DNA from: Qipengyuania gaetbuli
GTDB lineage: Bacteria > Pseudomonadota > Alphaproteobacteria > Sphingomonadales > Sphingomonadaceae
Reading direction: 5' to 3'
Length of the DNA: 64,000 bases
NCBI RefSeq assembly: GCF_020171365.1
Contig: NZ_JAIUZO010000002.1
Location: 1,426,001-1,490,000, forward strand
Below are positions 53,456-63,199 of the stretch, in pieces. The notes under the pieces were generated by a model, which was not told the origin of the DNA, did not search any database, and saw only the letters and a program-made list of their open reading frames with translations. The position numbers were made by a program, and so were the translations under genes. Each line of letters starts with the position of its first letter. Positions within the stretch are counted from its first letter, which is position 1.

Positions 53456-56080
53456 TTAAGCCTTCGTTGATCCCGCTTCGGCCTTGAGTTCGTAGAGTTT
53501 TTCCAGCGCCTCGCGCGGGCTGAGCGTATCGACGTCGAGCGCTTCCAGCATAGTGCGCAAGCCGTCGTCCTTTGCTTCCGGCGCTTCGAGGCTGGCAGCG
53601 AACAGCGGCAAATCGCCAAGCCCGGCTGCTAGTCCCCCGGTTTCCGCGCGGCCCTTTTCCAGCTTGTCGAGCACCGCCTTGGCCCGCCGGATGACCGGCG
53701 CAGGTACACCCGCCAATTTGGCGACCGACAGGCCGTAGCTGCGATCCGCGGCGCCCTTTGCGAGCTCGTGCAGGAGGACAAGGTCGCCCTTCCACTCGCG
53801 CGCCCGCACGTGGTGGAGCGATAGTGCGTCGCAGGTATCGGCGAGGCGGGCCAGCTCGTGGTAGTGCGTTGCGAACAGGCAACGACATTTCAGCTGCTCG
53901 TGCACGGCCTCCACCACCGCCCAGGCCAGCGCCATGCCGTCATAAGTCGACGTGCCGCGCCCCACTTCGTCGAGGATCACGAAGCTGCGCTCGGTCGCCT
54001 GCGACAGGATGGCGGCGGTTTCCACCATCTCGACCATGAAGGTGGAGCGTCCGCGGGCGAGGTTGTCCGATGCGCCTACGCGGCTGAACAGCCGGTCGGC
54101 AAGGCCTATCCGCGCCGAGGAAGCAGGGACGAAGCTGCCCGCCTGCGCCAGCAGCAGGATCAGCGCGTTCTGGCGCAGGAAAGTCGACTTGCCGCCCATG
54201 TTCGGGCCGCCGATGAGCCACAGGCGATCGTCCGGCCCCAAGGCGCAATCATTCGCGACGAAACGCTCGCCCGCCTTGGCCAATGCGTGCTCCACGACCG
54301 GGTGACGCCCGCCGCTTACCTCGAGGCAGGGCTCGTCGAGCATCTCGGGCCGCGACCAGTCGCCTTCCACCGCCCGTTCGGCGAGCGCTGCGGACACATC
54401 GATGCGGGCAAGGGCGGCAGCGGTTGCAGCAATAGCCTCGCGCGCGGCCACGACTTCGCCGAGCAGCACTTCGAAATGCGCGTCCTCGGTGGCAAGTGCA
54501 TGGCCGCCCGCTTCGGCGATACGGGTCGCTTCCTCGTGCAGGCCGACAGAATTGAACCGCACCGCGCCGGCCATGGTCTGGCGATGGGTGAAGCCGCTGT
54601 CGGCTGCCATCAGCTTGTCGCCGTGCTTGGCAGGCACTTCGATGAAATAGCCGAGCACCTTGTTGTGCTTGATCTTGAGCGAGGGCGTCCCGGTCTCTTC
54701 GCGGTATTTCGCTTCCAGCGCGGCGATGGCCTTGCGTGCATTGCCCGAAGCTTCCCGCAGCGCGTCGAGCGAATGGTCATAGCCTGCCGCAATGAAGCCG
54801 CCCTGGCTACGCTCGGTCGGCGGGGAGGGAACGAGCGCGCGGGCGAGATGATCGACCAGGGCTGCATGGCCGCCGAGGGCGCCCGTCATCCGCTGAAGCA
54901 GCGCTGGCAGGTCGGGGCTGGCGGCCAGCATGTCCCGAACACGCCGCGCTTCGGACAGGCCGTCGCGGATCTGGCCCAGATCGCGCGGGCTGCCGCGCCC
55001 CGCGACGAGGCGACCCAGCGCACGGCCGATGTCCGGCGCCTGCCGCAACACTGCGCGCAGATCGGCGCGCAGCAGGGGATCGGTGTGGAAATGCTGGACT
55101 GCTGCGAGCCGCTCCTCGATCGCGCCACGGTCGGCGAGCGGAGCGGAAAGGTCTTCGGCCAGCTGCCGCGCACCTGCCCCGGTCGAACAGCGATCGACAC
55201 AGGCGATGAGCGAGCCTGCCCGTCCGCCGCCTTGCGCCTCGAGGATTTCGAGGCTGGCGCGAGTCGCTGCGTCCATGGCGAGATGCGCGCCGCTACCGCG
55301 GGCGACGGGAGGCAGGAGGAACGGCAGCGTGCCGCGGCCGACATGGTCGAGATAGGCGACCAGTCCGCCCGCAGCCGCCAACATGGGCCGCGTGAAATCG
55401 CCCAGCCCGTCAAGCGTCGCCACGCCGTGAACCGCCTTCAGCCGCGCTTCGCCTTCCTCGCTCCGGAAATCGGGACGCGGGCGGGGGATGACATCGGCAG
55501 GCGCATCATCCCAGTCTTCGGGCGCGACGATCTCGCTTGCCCCGAGCCGCGCAAGGGCCGCATCGAGCGCCTGCGGCGCGCATTCTTCCAGTTCCATCCG
55601 CCCGGTTGAGATGTCGCAGGAAGCAAGGCCCACGCCGTCACGTACCGGCGCGATGGCCACCAGCAGGTTGGCCCGGCGCGGCTCGAGCAGCGCCTCTTCG
55701 GTCAGCGTGCCGGCTGTGACGAAGCGCACGATATCGCGGGCGACCAGCACCTTCGACGTCGGCGTGCCTTCGCGCTTCGCCCGCTCCTTGGCCTCGTCGG
55801 GTGTTTCGGTCTGTTCGGCAATGGCAACGCGGCAACCCGCCTTGATCAGCCGGGCGAGATAGCCTTCCGCCGCATGCACCGGCACGCCGCACATGGGCAC
55901 AGGCTCGCCCCCGTGCTCGCCGCGGCTGGTCAGCGCGATGTCGAGCACGCCCGAGGCCACTTTCGCATCCTCGAAAAACAGCTCGAAGAAGTCACCCATA
56001 CGGTAGAACAGCAGCGCATTGCCGGCCTCGCGTTTCAGCGCGAGATATTGCTGCATCATCGGGGTAGGCTTGCCGGACAT
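53456..56080 (-). CDS. mutS: DNA mismatch repair protein MutS
   Basis: 874 residues, the normal length. MutS recognises base mismatches and recruits MutL. The mismatch-binding N-terminus is [20 protein letters not shown] then [13 protein letters not shown] (Phe-x-Glu motif FFEL). Then connector, core and clamp domains, and the C-terminal ABC-type ATPase with [13 protein letters not shown] (Walker A), [16 protein letters not shown] (signature), [16 protein letters not shown] (Walker B) and the [10 protein letters not shown] motif. It is divergent from maeB with a 113-base gap, a common alphaproteobacterial order. Confidence 0.97.
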   Translation of the reverse strand: MSGKPTPMMQQYLALKREAGNALLFYRMGDFFELFFEDAKVASGVLDIALTSRGEHGGEPVPMCGVPVHAAEGYLARLIKAGCRVAIAEQTETPDEAKERAKREGTPTSKVLVARDIVRFVTAGTLTEEALLEPRRANLLVAIAPVRDGVGLASCDISTGRMELEECAPQALDAALARLGASEIVAPEDWDDAPADVIPRPRPDFRSEEGEARLKAVHGVATLDGLGDFTRPMLAAAGGLVAYLDHVGRGTLPFLLPPVARGSGAHLAMDAATRASLEILEAQGGGRAGSLIACVDRCSTGAGARQLAEDLSAPLADRGAIEERLAAVQHFHTDPLLRADLRAVLRQAPDIGRALGRLVAGRGSPRDLGQIRDGLSEARRVRDMLAASPDLPALLQRMTGALGGHAALVDHLARALVPSPPTERSQGGFIAAGYDHSLDALREASGNARKAIAALEAKYREETGTPSLKIKHNKVLGYFIEVPAKHGDKLMAADSGFTHRQTMAGAVRFNSVGLHEEATRIAEAGGHALATEDAHFEVLLGEVVAAREAIAATAAALARIDVSAALAERAVEGDWSRPEMLDEPCLEVSGGRHPVVEHALAKAGERFVANDCALGPDDRLWLIGGPNMGGKSTFLRQNALILLLAQAGSFVPASSARIGLADRLFSRVGASDNLARGRSTFMVEMVETAAILSQATERSFVILDEVGRGTSTYDGMALAWAVVEAVHEQLKCRCLFATHYHELARLADTCDALSLHHVRAREWKGDLVLLHELAKGAADRSYGLSVAKLAGVPAPVIRRAKAVLDKLEKGRAETGGLAAGLGDLPLFAASLEAPEAKDDGLRTMLEALDVDTLSPREALEKLYELKAEAGSTKA

Positions 56081-56193
56081 GGGACCGGCCTAGCGAGGGG
56101 CTTGGCGATTCGGGAGTCGGCTGGAGGCGCCTTTCCCCTATGACTTCTCGGAAAATGCCCTTAGGGCGGGGCCGGATAGAGACAAGGACGCAC

Positions 56194-58458
56194 ATGGACG
56201 ACGAGAAACCGACCGCATTCACCACGCGCGAGGCGCTGTTCTACCACGAGACCATCCGTCCCGGTAAGATCGAGATCATCGCCTCGAAGCCGATGGCGAG
56301 CCAGCGCGACCTGTCGCTTGCCTATTCGCCGGGCGTCGCCGCGCCGGTGGAAGCGATTGCAGCCAATCCGCAGGATGCAGCGAAATACACCGCGCGCTCG
56401 AACCTCGTCGCGGTGATCTCGAACGGTACCGCCATCCTTGGCCTCGGCAATCTGGGCGCGCTGGCATCCAAGCCGGTGATGGAAGGTAAGGCCGTCCTGT
56501 TCAAGCGCTTCGCCGACGTCGATTCCATCGACCTCGAACTCGATACCGAAGATCCCGACAAGTTCATCGAAGCGGTCGCGCTGATGGAGCCGAGCTTCGG
56601 CGGCATCAACCTCGAAGACATCGCCGCGCCCGAATGCTTCATCATCGAGCAGGCGCTGCGCGAACGCATGAACATCCCCGTCATGCATGACGACCAGCAC
56701 GGCACCGCGATCATTTCTGCGGCCGGCCTCATCAATGCCTGCCACCTGACCGGGCGCAAGCTCGAGGACGTGAAGATGGTGGTCAACGGGGCAGGGGCCT
56801 CGGCGCTCGCCTGCACCGCGCTGATCAAGTCGGTCGGCGTGCGCCACGTAAACGTGATCGTGTGCGACCGTTCCGGCCCGATCTACCCGGGCCGCGATGG
56901 CGTCGACCAGTGGAAGAGCGCGCACGCAGTCGAGACCAAGGCCCGCAGCCTCGAAGAAGCGCTCGAAGGTGCCGACGTCTTCCTCGGCCTGTCGGCAGCC
57001 GGCGCGCTGAAGCCCGAATGGGTCGCGAAGATGGCGGACAAGCCGATCATCTTCGCCATGGCAAATCCGGTGCCGGAAATCATGCCCGAGGACGCCAAGG
57101 CCGTGCGCCCCGATGCGATCATCGCTACCGGGCGCAGCGACTATCCCAACCAGGTCAACAACGTGCTGGGCTTCCCCTTCATCTTCCGCGGCGCGCTCGA
57201 CGTGCAGGCGACCGCGATCAACGAGGAAATGAAGATTGCCGCTGCCCGCGCCATCGCGGAACTGGCGCGCGAACGCGTGCCCGAGGAAGTGGCCGCCGCC
57301 TACGGCGTGACTCACCAGTTCGGCGAGGAATACATCATTCCCGCGCCCTTCGATCCGCGTCTCATGGAAGTCGTCTCCAGCGCGGTCGCACAGGCTGCGA
57401 TGGATTCGGGTGTGGCACAGGCCCCGATCGAGAACATGGAGGAATACCGCCACAAGCTGAAGGCGCGCCTCAACCCGACCACGGCCGCGCTGACCAATAT
57501 CTACGAACTCGCCAAGGCCAATCCCAAGCGCATGGTCTTTGCCGAAGCCGAAGAGGAAGTGGCGCTGCGCGCCGCGATCCAGTTCCGCGATTTCGGCTAT
57601 GGCGAACCGATCCTCGTCGGCCGCACCGAGAAGGTGCGCGAGAAGCTGGTCGAACTGGCGGTGGAGGATCCGGACGACTGGATCATCGAGAATTCGGCCG
57701 TGTCGGACAAGGTCCCGGCCATGGTCGACTATCTCTACAAGCGCATGCAGCGCCGCGGTTATACCGAGCGCGATGTGGGCCGCATGGTCAACCAGGAGCG
57801 CAACGTCTTCGCCGCCCTGCTGGTGGCGCTGGGGCATGGCGACGGAATGATTTCGGGCCTTACCCGCACCTTCGCGCAGACTGCGCGCGAGGTCGGCCGC
57901 GTGCTCGATGCAAAGCCCGGCGCAGTGCCGTTCGGCATCCATATGATGATCGGCAAGAACCAGACGACCTTCCTTGCCGATACGACCATCAACGAACGCC
58001 CGAGCGCCGAACAGCTCGCACACATCGCGCGCGAGACGGCTGCCGTCGCCCGCCGGATGGGCCATGAGCCGCGCGTCGCCTTCATGTCCTATTCCACCTT
58101 CGGCAATCCGTCGGGCCAGTGGCTGGCCAATATCCGCGATGCGGTGGCGCTGCTCGATGCCGATCCGAACGTGAACTTCGAGTACGAGGGCGAAATGGCG
58201 CCCGATGCCGCGCTCAACCCCAAGGTCATGGCGCTCTATCCCTTCAGCCGTCTGTCGGGTCCGGCCAACGTGCTGATCATGCCCGGCCTGCAATCGGCAA
58301 ACCTTTCGGCCAAGCTGCTGCGCGAACTCGGCGGCGAGACTACGGTCGGCCCGATGATGATCGGAATGGAAAAGCCGGTGCAGATCGCGCCGATGACCTC
58401 GATTGCGCCCGACATCCTGACGCTGGCCGTGCTGGCGAGTGCGGGCGTGCTGGGCTGA
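56194..58458 (+). CDS. maeB: NADP-dependent malic enzyme with phosphotransacetylase-like domain
   Basis: 754 residues; decarboxylates malate to pyruvate with NADP reduction. The malic domain (about 1-160, SLAYSPGVAAPVEAI, NGTAILGLGNLG) and NAD(P)-binding domain (about 165-410, VMHDDQHGTAIISAA and VVNGAGASALACTAL) are followed by a C-terminal PTA-like region (about 430-754, PKRMVFAEAEEEVALRAAIQ, TINERPSAEQLAHIAR, MPGLQSANLSAKLL), which is known to be regulatory rather than catalytic in MaeB. ATG at 56194 with AAGGACG upstream; earlier in-frame ATG (56140) lacks homology. Confidence 0.95.
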   Translation: MDDEKPTAFTTREALFYHETIRPGKIEIIASKPMASQRDLSLAYSPGVAAPVEAIAANPQDAAKYTARSNLVAVISNGTAILGLGNLGALASKPVMEGKAVLFKRFADVDSIDLELDTEDPDKFIEAVALMEPSFGGINLEDIAAPECFIIEQALRERMNIPVMHDDQHGTAIISAAGLINACHLTGRKLEDVKMVVNGAGASALACTALIKSVGVRHVNVIVCDRSGPIYPGRDGVDQWKSAHAVETKARSLEEALEGADVFLGLSAAGALKPEWVAKMADKPIIFAMANPVPEIMPEDAKAVRPDAIIATGRSDYPNQVNNVLGFPFIFRGALDVQATAINEEMKIAAARAIAELARERVPEEVAAAYGVTHQFGEEYIIPAPFDPRLMEVVSSAVAQAAMDSGVAQAPIENMEEYRHKLKARLNPTTAALTNIYELAKANPKRMVFAEAEEEVALRAAIQFRDFGYGEPILVGRTEKVREKLVELAVEDPDDWIIENSAVSDKVPAMVDYLYKRMQRRGYTERDVGRMVNQERNVFAALLVALGHGDGMISGLTRTFAQTAREVGRVLDAKPGAVPFGIHMMIGKNQTTFLADTTINERPSAEQLAHIARETAAVARRMGHEPRVAFMSYSTFGNPSGQWLANIRDAVALLDADPNVNFEYEGEMAPDAALNPKVMALYPFSRLSGPANVLIMPGLQSANLSAKLLRELGGETTVGPMMIGMEKPVQIAPMTSIAPDILTLAVLASAGVLG

Positions 58459-58462
58459 CGCC

Positions 58463-59599
58463 TTGATCGGCTCGCAGCGCCACCTGTTCTCGATCCCGCG
58501 CGAGGTGCACTACCTCAGCTGCGCCTATATGGCGCCGCTCTCGCACGCGGTCAGCGCGGCAATGGTGGAGGGCGCGCGGCTGAAGGAACAGCCGTGGGAT
58601 TTCCGTCCGCCGGACTTCTTCCGCGTGGTCGAGGATTTCCGGTCCAGGGCGGCAGGACTGGCCGGGGTCGATGCCGATTGCATCGCCGTGGTGCCGTCCG
58701 TCAGCTATGCAATTTCCGTCGCGGCGAAGAACCTCTCGCTGGGGCCGGGCCGCAAGGTGGTGACGCTGGGCGACCAGTTTCCTTCCAACGTCTATCCCTG
58801 GCAGGAAAAGGCCAAGCACGAAGGCGGCGAGGTGATTGCCGTGCAGCGCCCGTCGCAGGATTGCTGGACCGGCGCCGTGCTCGACGCGATAGGCGAAGAC
58901 ACCGCCATCGTTGCCGTGCCGAACTGCCACTGGGCCGACGGGCGGGTGGTCGACCTGGTGAGGGTTGGCGAGCGGTGCCGCGAAGTCGGCGCCGCGCTGG
59001 TGCTGGACCTGACCCAGTCGCTGGGCGCGATGCCACTCGATTTCGCGGCAGTGAAGCCCGATTTCGCGGTTGCTGCCTGCTACAAGTGGCTGATGGGGCC
59101 CTATGGCATCGGGGTGCTCTACGTCGATCCGAAGCATCACGGGGGCGAACCGATCGAGCACAATTGGATCAACCGCGCAGGCTCGGAGGATTTTGCCCGG
59201 CTGGTCGATTATCGCGAGGATTTCCAGCCCGGCGCGCGGCGTTTCGACATGGGCGAGAAGTCCAATGCCCCGCTGTTGATGGGGGCGGGCGCAGCGCTCG
59301 ATTTCCTGACCGGTCACGGGGTCGACGCGATTGAAGCAACTCTTGCCGCGAAGACGCAGGCGATCGCCGATGAGGCTGCGACCCTCGGATTGGGCGCGGC
59401 GCCGCTCGGCACTCGCGCGGCGCATTTCCTCGGGCTCGAATTCCCTGGCGGCCTGCCTGCGGGGCTGCCCGAGAAACTGGCCGAGGCGCAGGTGTTCGTT
59501 TCGGCACGCGGCCAGTCGCTGCGCGTCACGCCGCATCTCTACAATGACGAGGAAGATTCGGCGGCGCTGCTGGGCACGCTCCGGCAGGTTCTCGCCTAG
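58463..59599 (+). CDS. Aminotransferase class V-fold PLP enzyme
   Basis: 378 residues of the class V family (isopenicillin-N-epimerase/cysteine-desulfurase/kynureninase-like). Visible are VHYLSCAYMAPLSHAVSAAM, WDFRPPDFFRVVEDFRSRAA, PNCHWADGRVVDL, ALVLDLTQSLGAMPLDFAAV and the PLP Lys in VAACYKWLMGPYGIGVLYVD. The substrate is unknown. TTG start at 58463, four bases after the maeB stop, because the only other upstream in-frame start (58439) lies inside maeB. Its stop is followed by 120 bases before the outer-membrane gene. Confidence 0.82.
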   Translation: MIGSQRHLFSIPREVHYLSCAYMAPLSHAVSAAMVEGARLKEQPWDFRPPDFFRVVEDFRSRAAGLAGVDADCIAVVPSVSYAISVAAKNLSLGPGRKVVTLGDQFPSNVYPWQEKAKHEGGEVIAVQRPSQDCWTGAVLDAIGEDTAIVAVPNCHWADGRVVDLVRVGERCREVGAALVLDLTQSLGAMPLDFAAVKPDFAVAACYKWLMGPYGIGVLYVDPKHHGGEPIEHNWINRAGSEDFARLVDYREDFQPGARRFDMGEKSNAPLLMGAGAALDFLTGHGVDAIEATLAAKTQAIADEAATLGLGAAPLGTRAAHFLGLEFPGGLPAGLPEKLAEAQVFVSARGQSLRVTPHLYNDEEDSAALLGTLRQVLA

Positions 59600-59719
59600 C
59601 TTCCCGCACGGCTCGTCGAGCGGTTCTGCAAGCTGGCCGCGCGGTTAAGCCGCGCGCAAGGCGGCCTTGCGCAAAGGCCGCGCCCCAACGGGGAAAGCAG
59701 AACAAGGAATACCCAGAAC

Positions 59720-60328
59720 ATGAAGAAAATCATCGCGCTCGCCGCCATCGGTGCAGGCTTCGCAGCCGCGCCGGCCATGGCGCAGGACCAGAACGCCGCC
59801 CCCGGCGGACTGCACATCGGCGTGATCGGCGGCTACCAGGGCCTCGACGTGGACGCGGCCGACGGCAGCGCCACCGCCAGTGCCGACAGTGCCGTCTACG
59901 GCATCACGGCCGGTTACGACCTCAGCCTCGGCAGCGCCTTCGTCGGCCTCGAGGGCGAGCTATCGACCAGCGACGGTTCGACCAGCTTCCCGGACAGCTT
60001 CGGCGGTGCGCGTGAAGGTCTTGAAGCCAATGGCCAGTATTATGTCGGTGCGCGCGCCGGCTTCGCCATCACTCCGGGCATCGCGGCTTACGGCAAGGCC
60101 GGTTACACCGCGCTCGACACCAAGGCCTTCACCGAAAGCGGTTCGCTGTCGGATCTCGACGAGAACGCCGACGGCTTCCGCTACGGCGCGGGCCTGCAGT
60201 TCCAGCTGCCCGGGGCGCTGGAAGCGAAGGTCGAATATCGCCGTTCGAAGTACAACGACCTGGCCGATCTCGACCAGGGCGATGCCACGACCGACCAGCT
60301 GGTTGCAGGTATCGGTTTCCGGTTCTGA
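59720..60328 (+). CDS. Outer-membrane beta-barrel protein
   Basis: 202 residues. Signal peptide MKKIIALAAIGAGFAAAPAMAQ, then a porin-like barrel of about eight strands: GLHIGVIGGYQGLDVD, AVYGITAGYDLSLGSAFVG, YVGARAGFAITPGIAAYGKA, RYGAGLQFQLPGALEAKVEY and ending VAGIGFRF with the terminal Phe needed for BAM recognition. It resembles OMP_b-brl/OmpW-like small barrels of sphingomonads; function unknown. A GC hairpin follows the stop (60341-60363) but without a T-run. Confidence 0.85.
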   Translation: MKKIIALAAIGAGFAAAPAMAQDQNAAPGGLHIGVIGGYQGLDVDAADGSATASADSAVYGITAGYDLSLGSAFVGLEGELSTSDGSTSFPDSFGGAREGLEANGQYYVGARAGFAITPGIAAYGKAGYTALDTKAFTESGSLSDLDENADGFRYGAGLQFQLPGALEAKVEYRRSKYNDLADLDQGDATTDQLVAGIGFRF

Positions 60329-60358
60329 CCGGGCAAACCTTCTGGCGCCCGTGAGGCG

Positions 60359-61012
60359 CTAGAACGGCAGGTCCTTGCCGGTGTAGTCGACGTAGCGAAA
60401 CTCTCCTCCCCCCGCGCTCTCGATTACATCGGCAAGGCCTTTCACGCTTTCATCGACGGTGGTCGGCGCATTGGGCCCGCCCATGTCGGTCTGGACCCAG
60501 CCCGGATGGAGCGCCAGCGTCGCGATGTTGCGCGGTCCGGCATCCTGCTCCGCCACGCCCTTGGCCAGCATGTTGAGCGCGCACTTGCTGGTGCGGTAGA
60601 GTTCGTATCCGCCCGAACTGTCCTCGATCGAGCCCATCAGCGAAGTCATAAAGGCGATGGTCCCGCCATCCCCCACGCGGGGCAGCAGCGTCTTGGCCAG
60701 CCGCACCGGGCCGAAGGCGTTGGTCATCATGACCTCTGCCACTTCCTCGCCCGTTGCCTGCTCGGCCGACTGGTGCCTTGCGCCGGTGATGCCCGCATTC
60801 ACGATCAGCGCGTCGAGCGGGGTGTCGAAGCCTTCGAAACTGGCGGGATCGGTCACGTCCATCTTCTGGATCGTCACATCGCCCAGCGCGTGAAGTTCCT
60901 CGCTTTGCGAGCGTTCGGTCGCGATCACGTTCCAGCCGCGCGCCTTGAATTCGCGCGCGAGGCCGAGGCCGATGCCGCGCGATGCGCCGACGATGAGGAT
61001 AGTCTTGCTCAT
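60359..61012 (-). CDS. SDR-family oxidoreductase
   Basis: 217 residues of the short-chain dehydrogenase type. The cofactor motif is ILIVGASRGIGLGLAREF; LIVNAGITGARH replaces the usual NNAG with NAGI; the catalytic part is FMTSLMGSIEDSSGGYELYR (Tyr) followed by TSKCALNMLAKG (Lys). The absence of an Asn before NAG and short length resemble the CsgA/C-factor-like subfamily. The substrate is unknown. The ATG overlaps the aldehyde dehydrogenase stop (ATGA, 61009-61012), so both are in one leftward operon. Confidence 0.85.
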   Translation of the reverse strand: MSKTILIVGASRGIGLGLAREFKARGWNVIATERSQSEELHALGDVTIQKMDVTDPASFEGFDTPLDALIVNAGITGARHQSAEQATGEEVAEVMMTNAFGPVRLAKTLLPRVGDGGTIAFMTSLMGSIEDSSGGYELYRTSKCALNMLAKGVAEQDAGPRNIATLALHPGWVQTDMGGPNAPTTVDESVKGLADVIESAGGGEFRYVDYTGKDLPF

Positions 61013-62391
61013 GCGGATTGTCCTTCTGCCGGGTAGACCAGCGTCTTGAGGTTCATGAATTCGTGCAAGCCGTGGTGCGACAATTCGCGCCCGAAGCCCG
61101 ATTTCTTGATGCCGCCGAAAGGCGCCTCGATCTTGGAGCCATTGACCGCGTTGAAGGTCGTCATTCCCGCCTCGATGCGGTTGGCGAAGACTTCGCGCTC
61201 TTCCTCGTCACGGGTCCAGACGGCAGAACCGAGGCCGAAGGGGATGGCATTGGCGATGGTGATCGCCTCGTCGATGTCCATCGCCTTGTAGATCTGGCCC
61301 ACGGGTCCGAAGATTTCGTCCGTACCGGTCTCGCTGGCGAGCGGGACATCGGTGAGCAGGCCGGCGGTCATCCACGCCCCGGGGCGTTCGAGTTTCTCCG
61401 CGCCGAACAGGAGCGTGCAGCCTTCTTGCTGTGCCTTGTCGACCTGTTCGAGGACGGTGTCCCGCTGCCCTTCGCTCGAAAGCGGGCCGAGCTTCGTGTC
61501 GTCGTCCATCGGGTCGCCCGGCTTGATCGCCTCCAGTGCCGCGATGAACTTGCCGGCGAAGGCGTCATGGATATCGGCATGGACGATGGTTCGCTTGCCG
61601 CAGATACAGGACTGGCCGTTGTTCTGGATGCGCGCAAAGACCGCGTCCTCCACCGCCTTGTCGATGTCGGCGGACGGCATGACGATAAAGGGGTCCGATC
61701 CGCCGAGTTCCAGTACGACCTTCTTCAGGTGCTTGCCCGCCTGCGCGGCGACCGCGCTGCCTGCACCTTCGCTGCCCGTGAGTGTGGCGGCGACGATGCG
61801 CGTGTCGGCGATGACATCGGCAATCGGGTCGGACGAAACGCACAGGTTCTGGAACAGGCCCGCGGGCGCGCCGGCTTCCAGGACCAACTCTTCCATCTTG
61901 TGTGCGACGCCCTGCACGATGCTGGCGTGTTTCAGCACGCCGACGTTACCGGCAAGGATGGTGGGGGCAAGGAAGCGGACCACCTGCCAGTAGGGGAAAT
62001 TCCACGGCATGACTGCCAGCACCGGCCCTTGGGGCAGCCAGCGCCCTTCGGCCCTGCCGCCATCGCCCAGTTCCCAGAATTCGGATTCCAGCATCGACGG
62101 ACCGTGTTCGGCAAGGTAGGCGAACAGGCTGGCGCATTTTTCGACTTCGGAACGGGCCTGCGTAATCGGCTTGCCCATCTCGGTCACGGCGAGCCTTGCC
62201 AGCTCTTCCTTGCGTTCGAGGTAAAGCTCCGACAGCCGCGCAAGCAGCTGCGTGCGCTGCTCCATGGGGCTGGTGCGCCAATCGCGATAGGCCCGCGTGG
62301 CCGCCTCCAGCTTCGCATCGATGCCGTTCGCATCGAGCGTTTCATATTCCGCGATGGTCTCGCCGGTGGCGGGGTTGGTGGTGGTAATCAA
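61009..62391 (-). CDS. NAD(P)-dependent aldehyde dehydrogenase (succinate-semialdehyde type)
   Basis: 460 residues from TTG 62391. Short-form SSADH-like ALDH: TTNPATGETIAEYETLDANG start, VLAVMPWNFPYWQVVRFLAP (cofactor), FTGSEG-like TLTGSEGAGSAVAAQAGKHL, catalytic Glu in VLELGGSDPFIV, catalytic Cys in NNGQSCICGKRTIV, and the C-terminal GGIKKSGFGRELSHHGLHEF. It oxidises a short semialdehyde or aldehyde to the acid; succinate semialdehyde is the family guess. TTG is favoured by AGGAG seven bases upstream; an ATG at 62424 is also in frame. Confidence 0.9.
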   Translation of the reverse strand: MITTTNPATGETIAEYETLDANGIDAKLEAATRAYRDWRTSPMEQRTQLLARLSELYLERKEELARLAVTEMGKPITQARSEVEKCASLFAYLAEHGPSMLESEFWELGDGGRAEGRWLPQGPVLAVMPWNFPYWQVVRFLAPTILAGNVGVLKHASIVQGVAHKMEELVLEAGAPAGLFQNLCVSSDPIADVIADTRIVAATLTGSEGAGSAVAAQAGKHLKKVVLELGGSDPFIVMPSADIDKAVEDAVFARIQNNGQSCICGKRTIVHADIHDAFAGKFIAALEAIKPGDPMDDDTKLGPLSSEGQRDTVLEQVDKAQQEGCTLLFGAEKLERPGAWMTAGLLTDVPLASETGTDEIFGPVGQIYKAMDIDEAITIANAIPFGLGSAVWTRDEEEREVFANRIEAGMTTFNAVNGSKIEAPFGGIKKSGFGRELSHHGLHEFMNLKTLVYPAEGQSA

Positions 62392-62398
62392 GAACGCG

Positions 62399-62403
62399 CT
62401 CCT
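62399..62403 (-). promoter_or_regulatory. Ribosome binding site fixing the aldehyde dehydrogenase start
   Basis: AGGAG on the minus strand, then CGCGTTC and TTG. Spacing of seven bases favours TTG 62391 over ATG 62424. Confidence 0.55.
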
Positions 62404-62451
62404 GTGCGGGGTATGCTCCACCAATGGCCGCCCCCGCCAGGCGTTCCGGCC

Positions 62452-63153
62452 CTATTTGCGGCGGAAGCGGAAATACCAGACCTCGTGGCCGTAGGTGTTG
62501 CGCGCCTTGTGCTCGTAGCGCGTCTCGCACCAGCCCGACGGGCGGTTTTCCCAGCTTTGCCGGCCATCGACCAGCCATTCGAACTCGTCGGTGAACCGGC
62601 GCATCACCATCAGCGCGTGGCGCAGGTAAATCGGGTGGTCGGTGCCGAAACGGAATTCGCCGCCCGGTTTTAGCTTGTCGGCGATCATCCGCACCGGCCC
62701 GTCGTTCATCATCCGGCGCTTGGCGTGCTTGGCCTTGGGCCAGGGGTCGGGATGGAGGAGGTAGAGCATTGTCAGCCCGCCGTCGGGCACACGGGCGAGG
62801 GCCTGCAGCGCATCGCCGTGCTGGATGCGGACATTGGCCAGGCCGCCGTCACGGATATGCGTCAGCGCCTGCGCCACGCCATTGAGGAAGGGCTCCGCGC
62901 CGATGAAACCATGGTCGGGCAGCAGGTCGGCGCGGTAGGCGAGATGTTCGCCCGCGCCGAAGCCGATTTCGAAATGGAGCGGGCGGTCGAAGCCGAACAG
63001 GCGCTCAGCGGTGACCGGGCCTTCCTCGGGCACCGCGATCTGCGGCAGCAGCTTGTCGACCAGCTCCTGCTGGGCTGCGCGCAGGGGCTTGCCCTGGCTG
63101 CGCCCGTAGAGCCGGTTCAACGTGGTCGGATCGCCATCCTTGTGTGCAGACAT
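62452..63153 (-). CDS. trmB: tRNA (guanine-N7-)-methyltransferase
   Basis: 233 residues; SAM-dependent enzyme making m7G46 in the tRNA variable loop. The SAM motif is FEIGFGAGEHLAYRADLLPD; later IQHGDALQALARV, LLHPDPWPKAKHAKRRMMND (the conserved PDPWPKxRHxKRR element) and GGEFRFGTDHPIYLRH confirm the family. The C-terminal TRYEHKARNTYGHEVWYFRF is also typical (TKYExK). 46 bases separate it from the SLC13-type gene upstream, on the same strand. Confidence 0.95.
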   Translation of the reverse strand: MSAHKDGDPTTLNRLYGRSQGKPLRAAQQELVDKLLPQIAVPEEGPVTAERLFGFDRPLHFEIGFGAGEHLAYRADLLPDHGFIGAEPFLNGVAQALTHIRDGGLANVRIQHGDALQALARVPDGGLTMLYLLHPDPWPKAKHAKRRMMNDGPVRMIADKLKPGGEFRFGTDHPIYLRHALMVMRRFTDEFEWLVDGRQSWENRPSGWCETRYEHKARNTYGHEVWYFRFRRK

Positions 63154-63199
63154 GACGCGCCCGTTAGCCGTGCCGGACGCTGCGGTCCAGCGTGTGTGC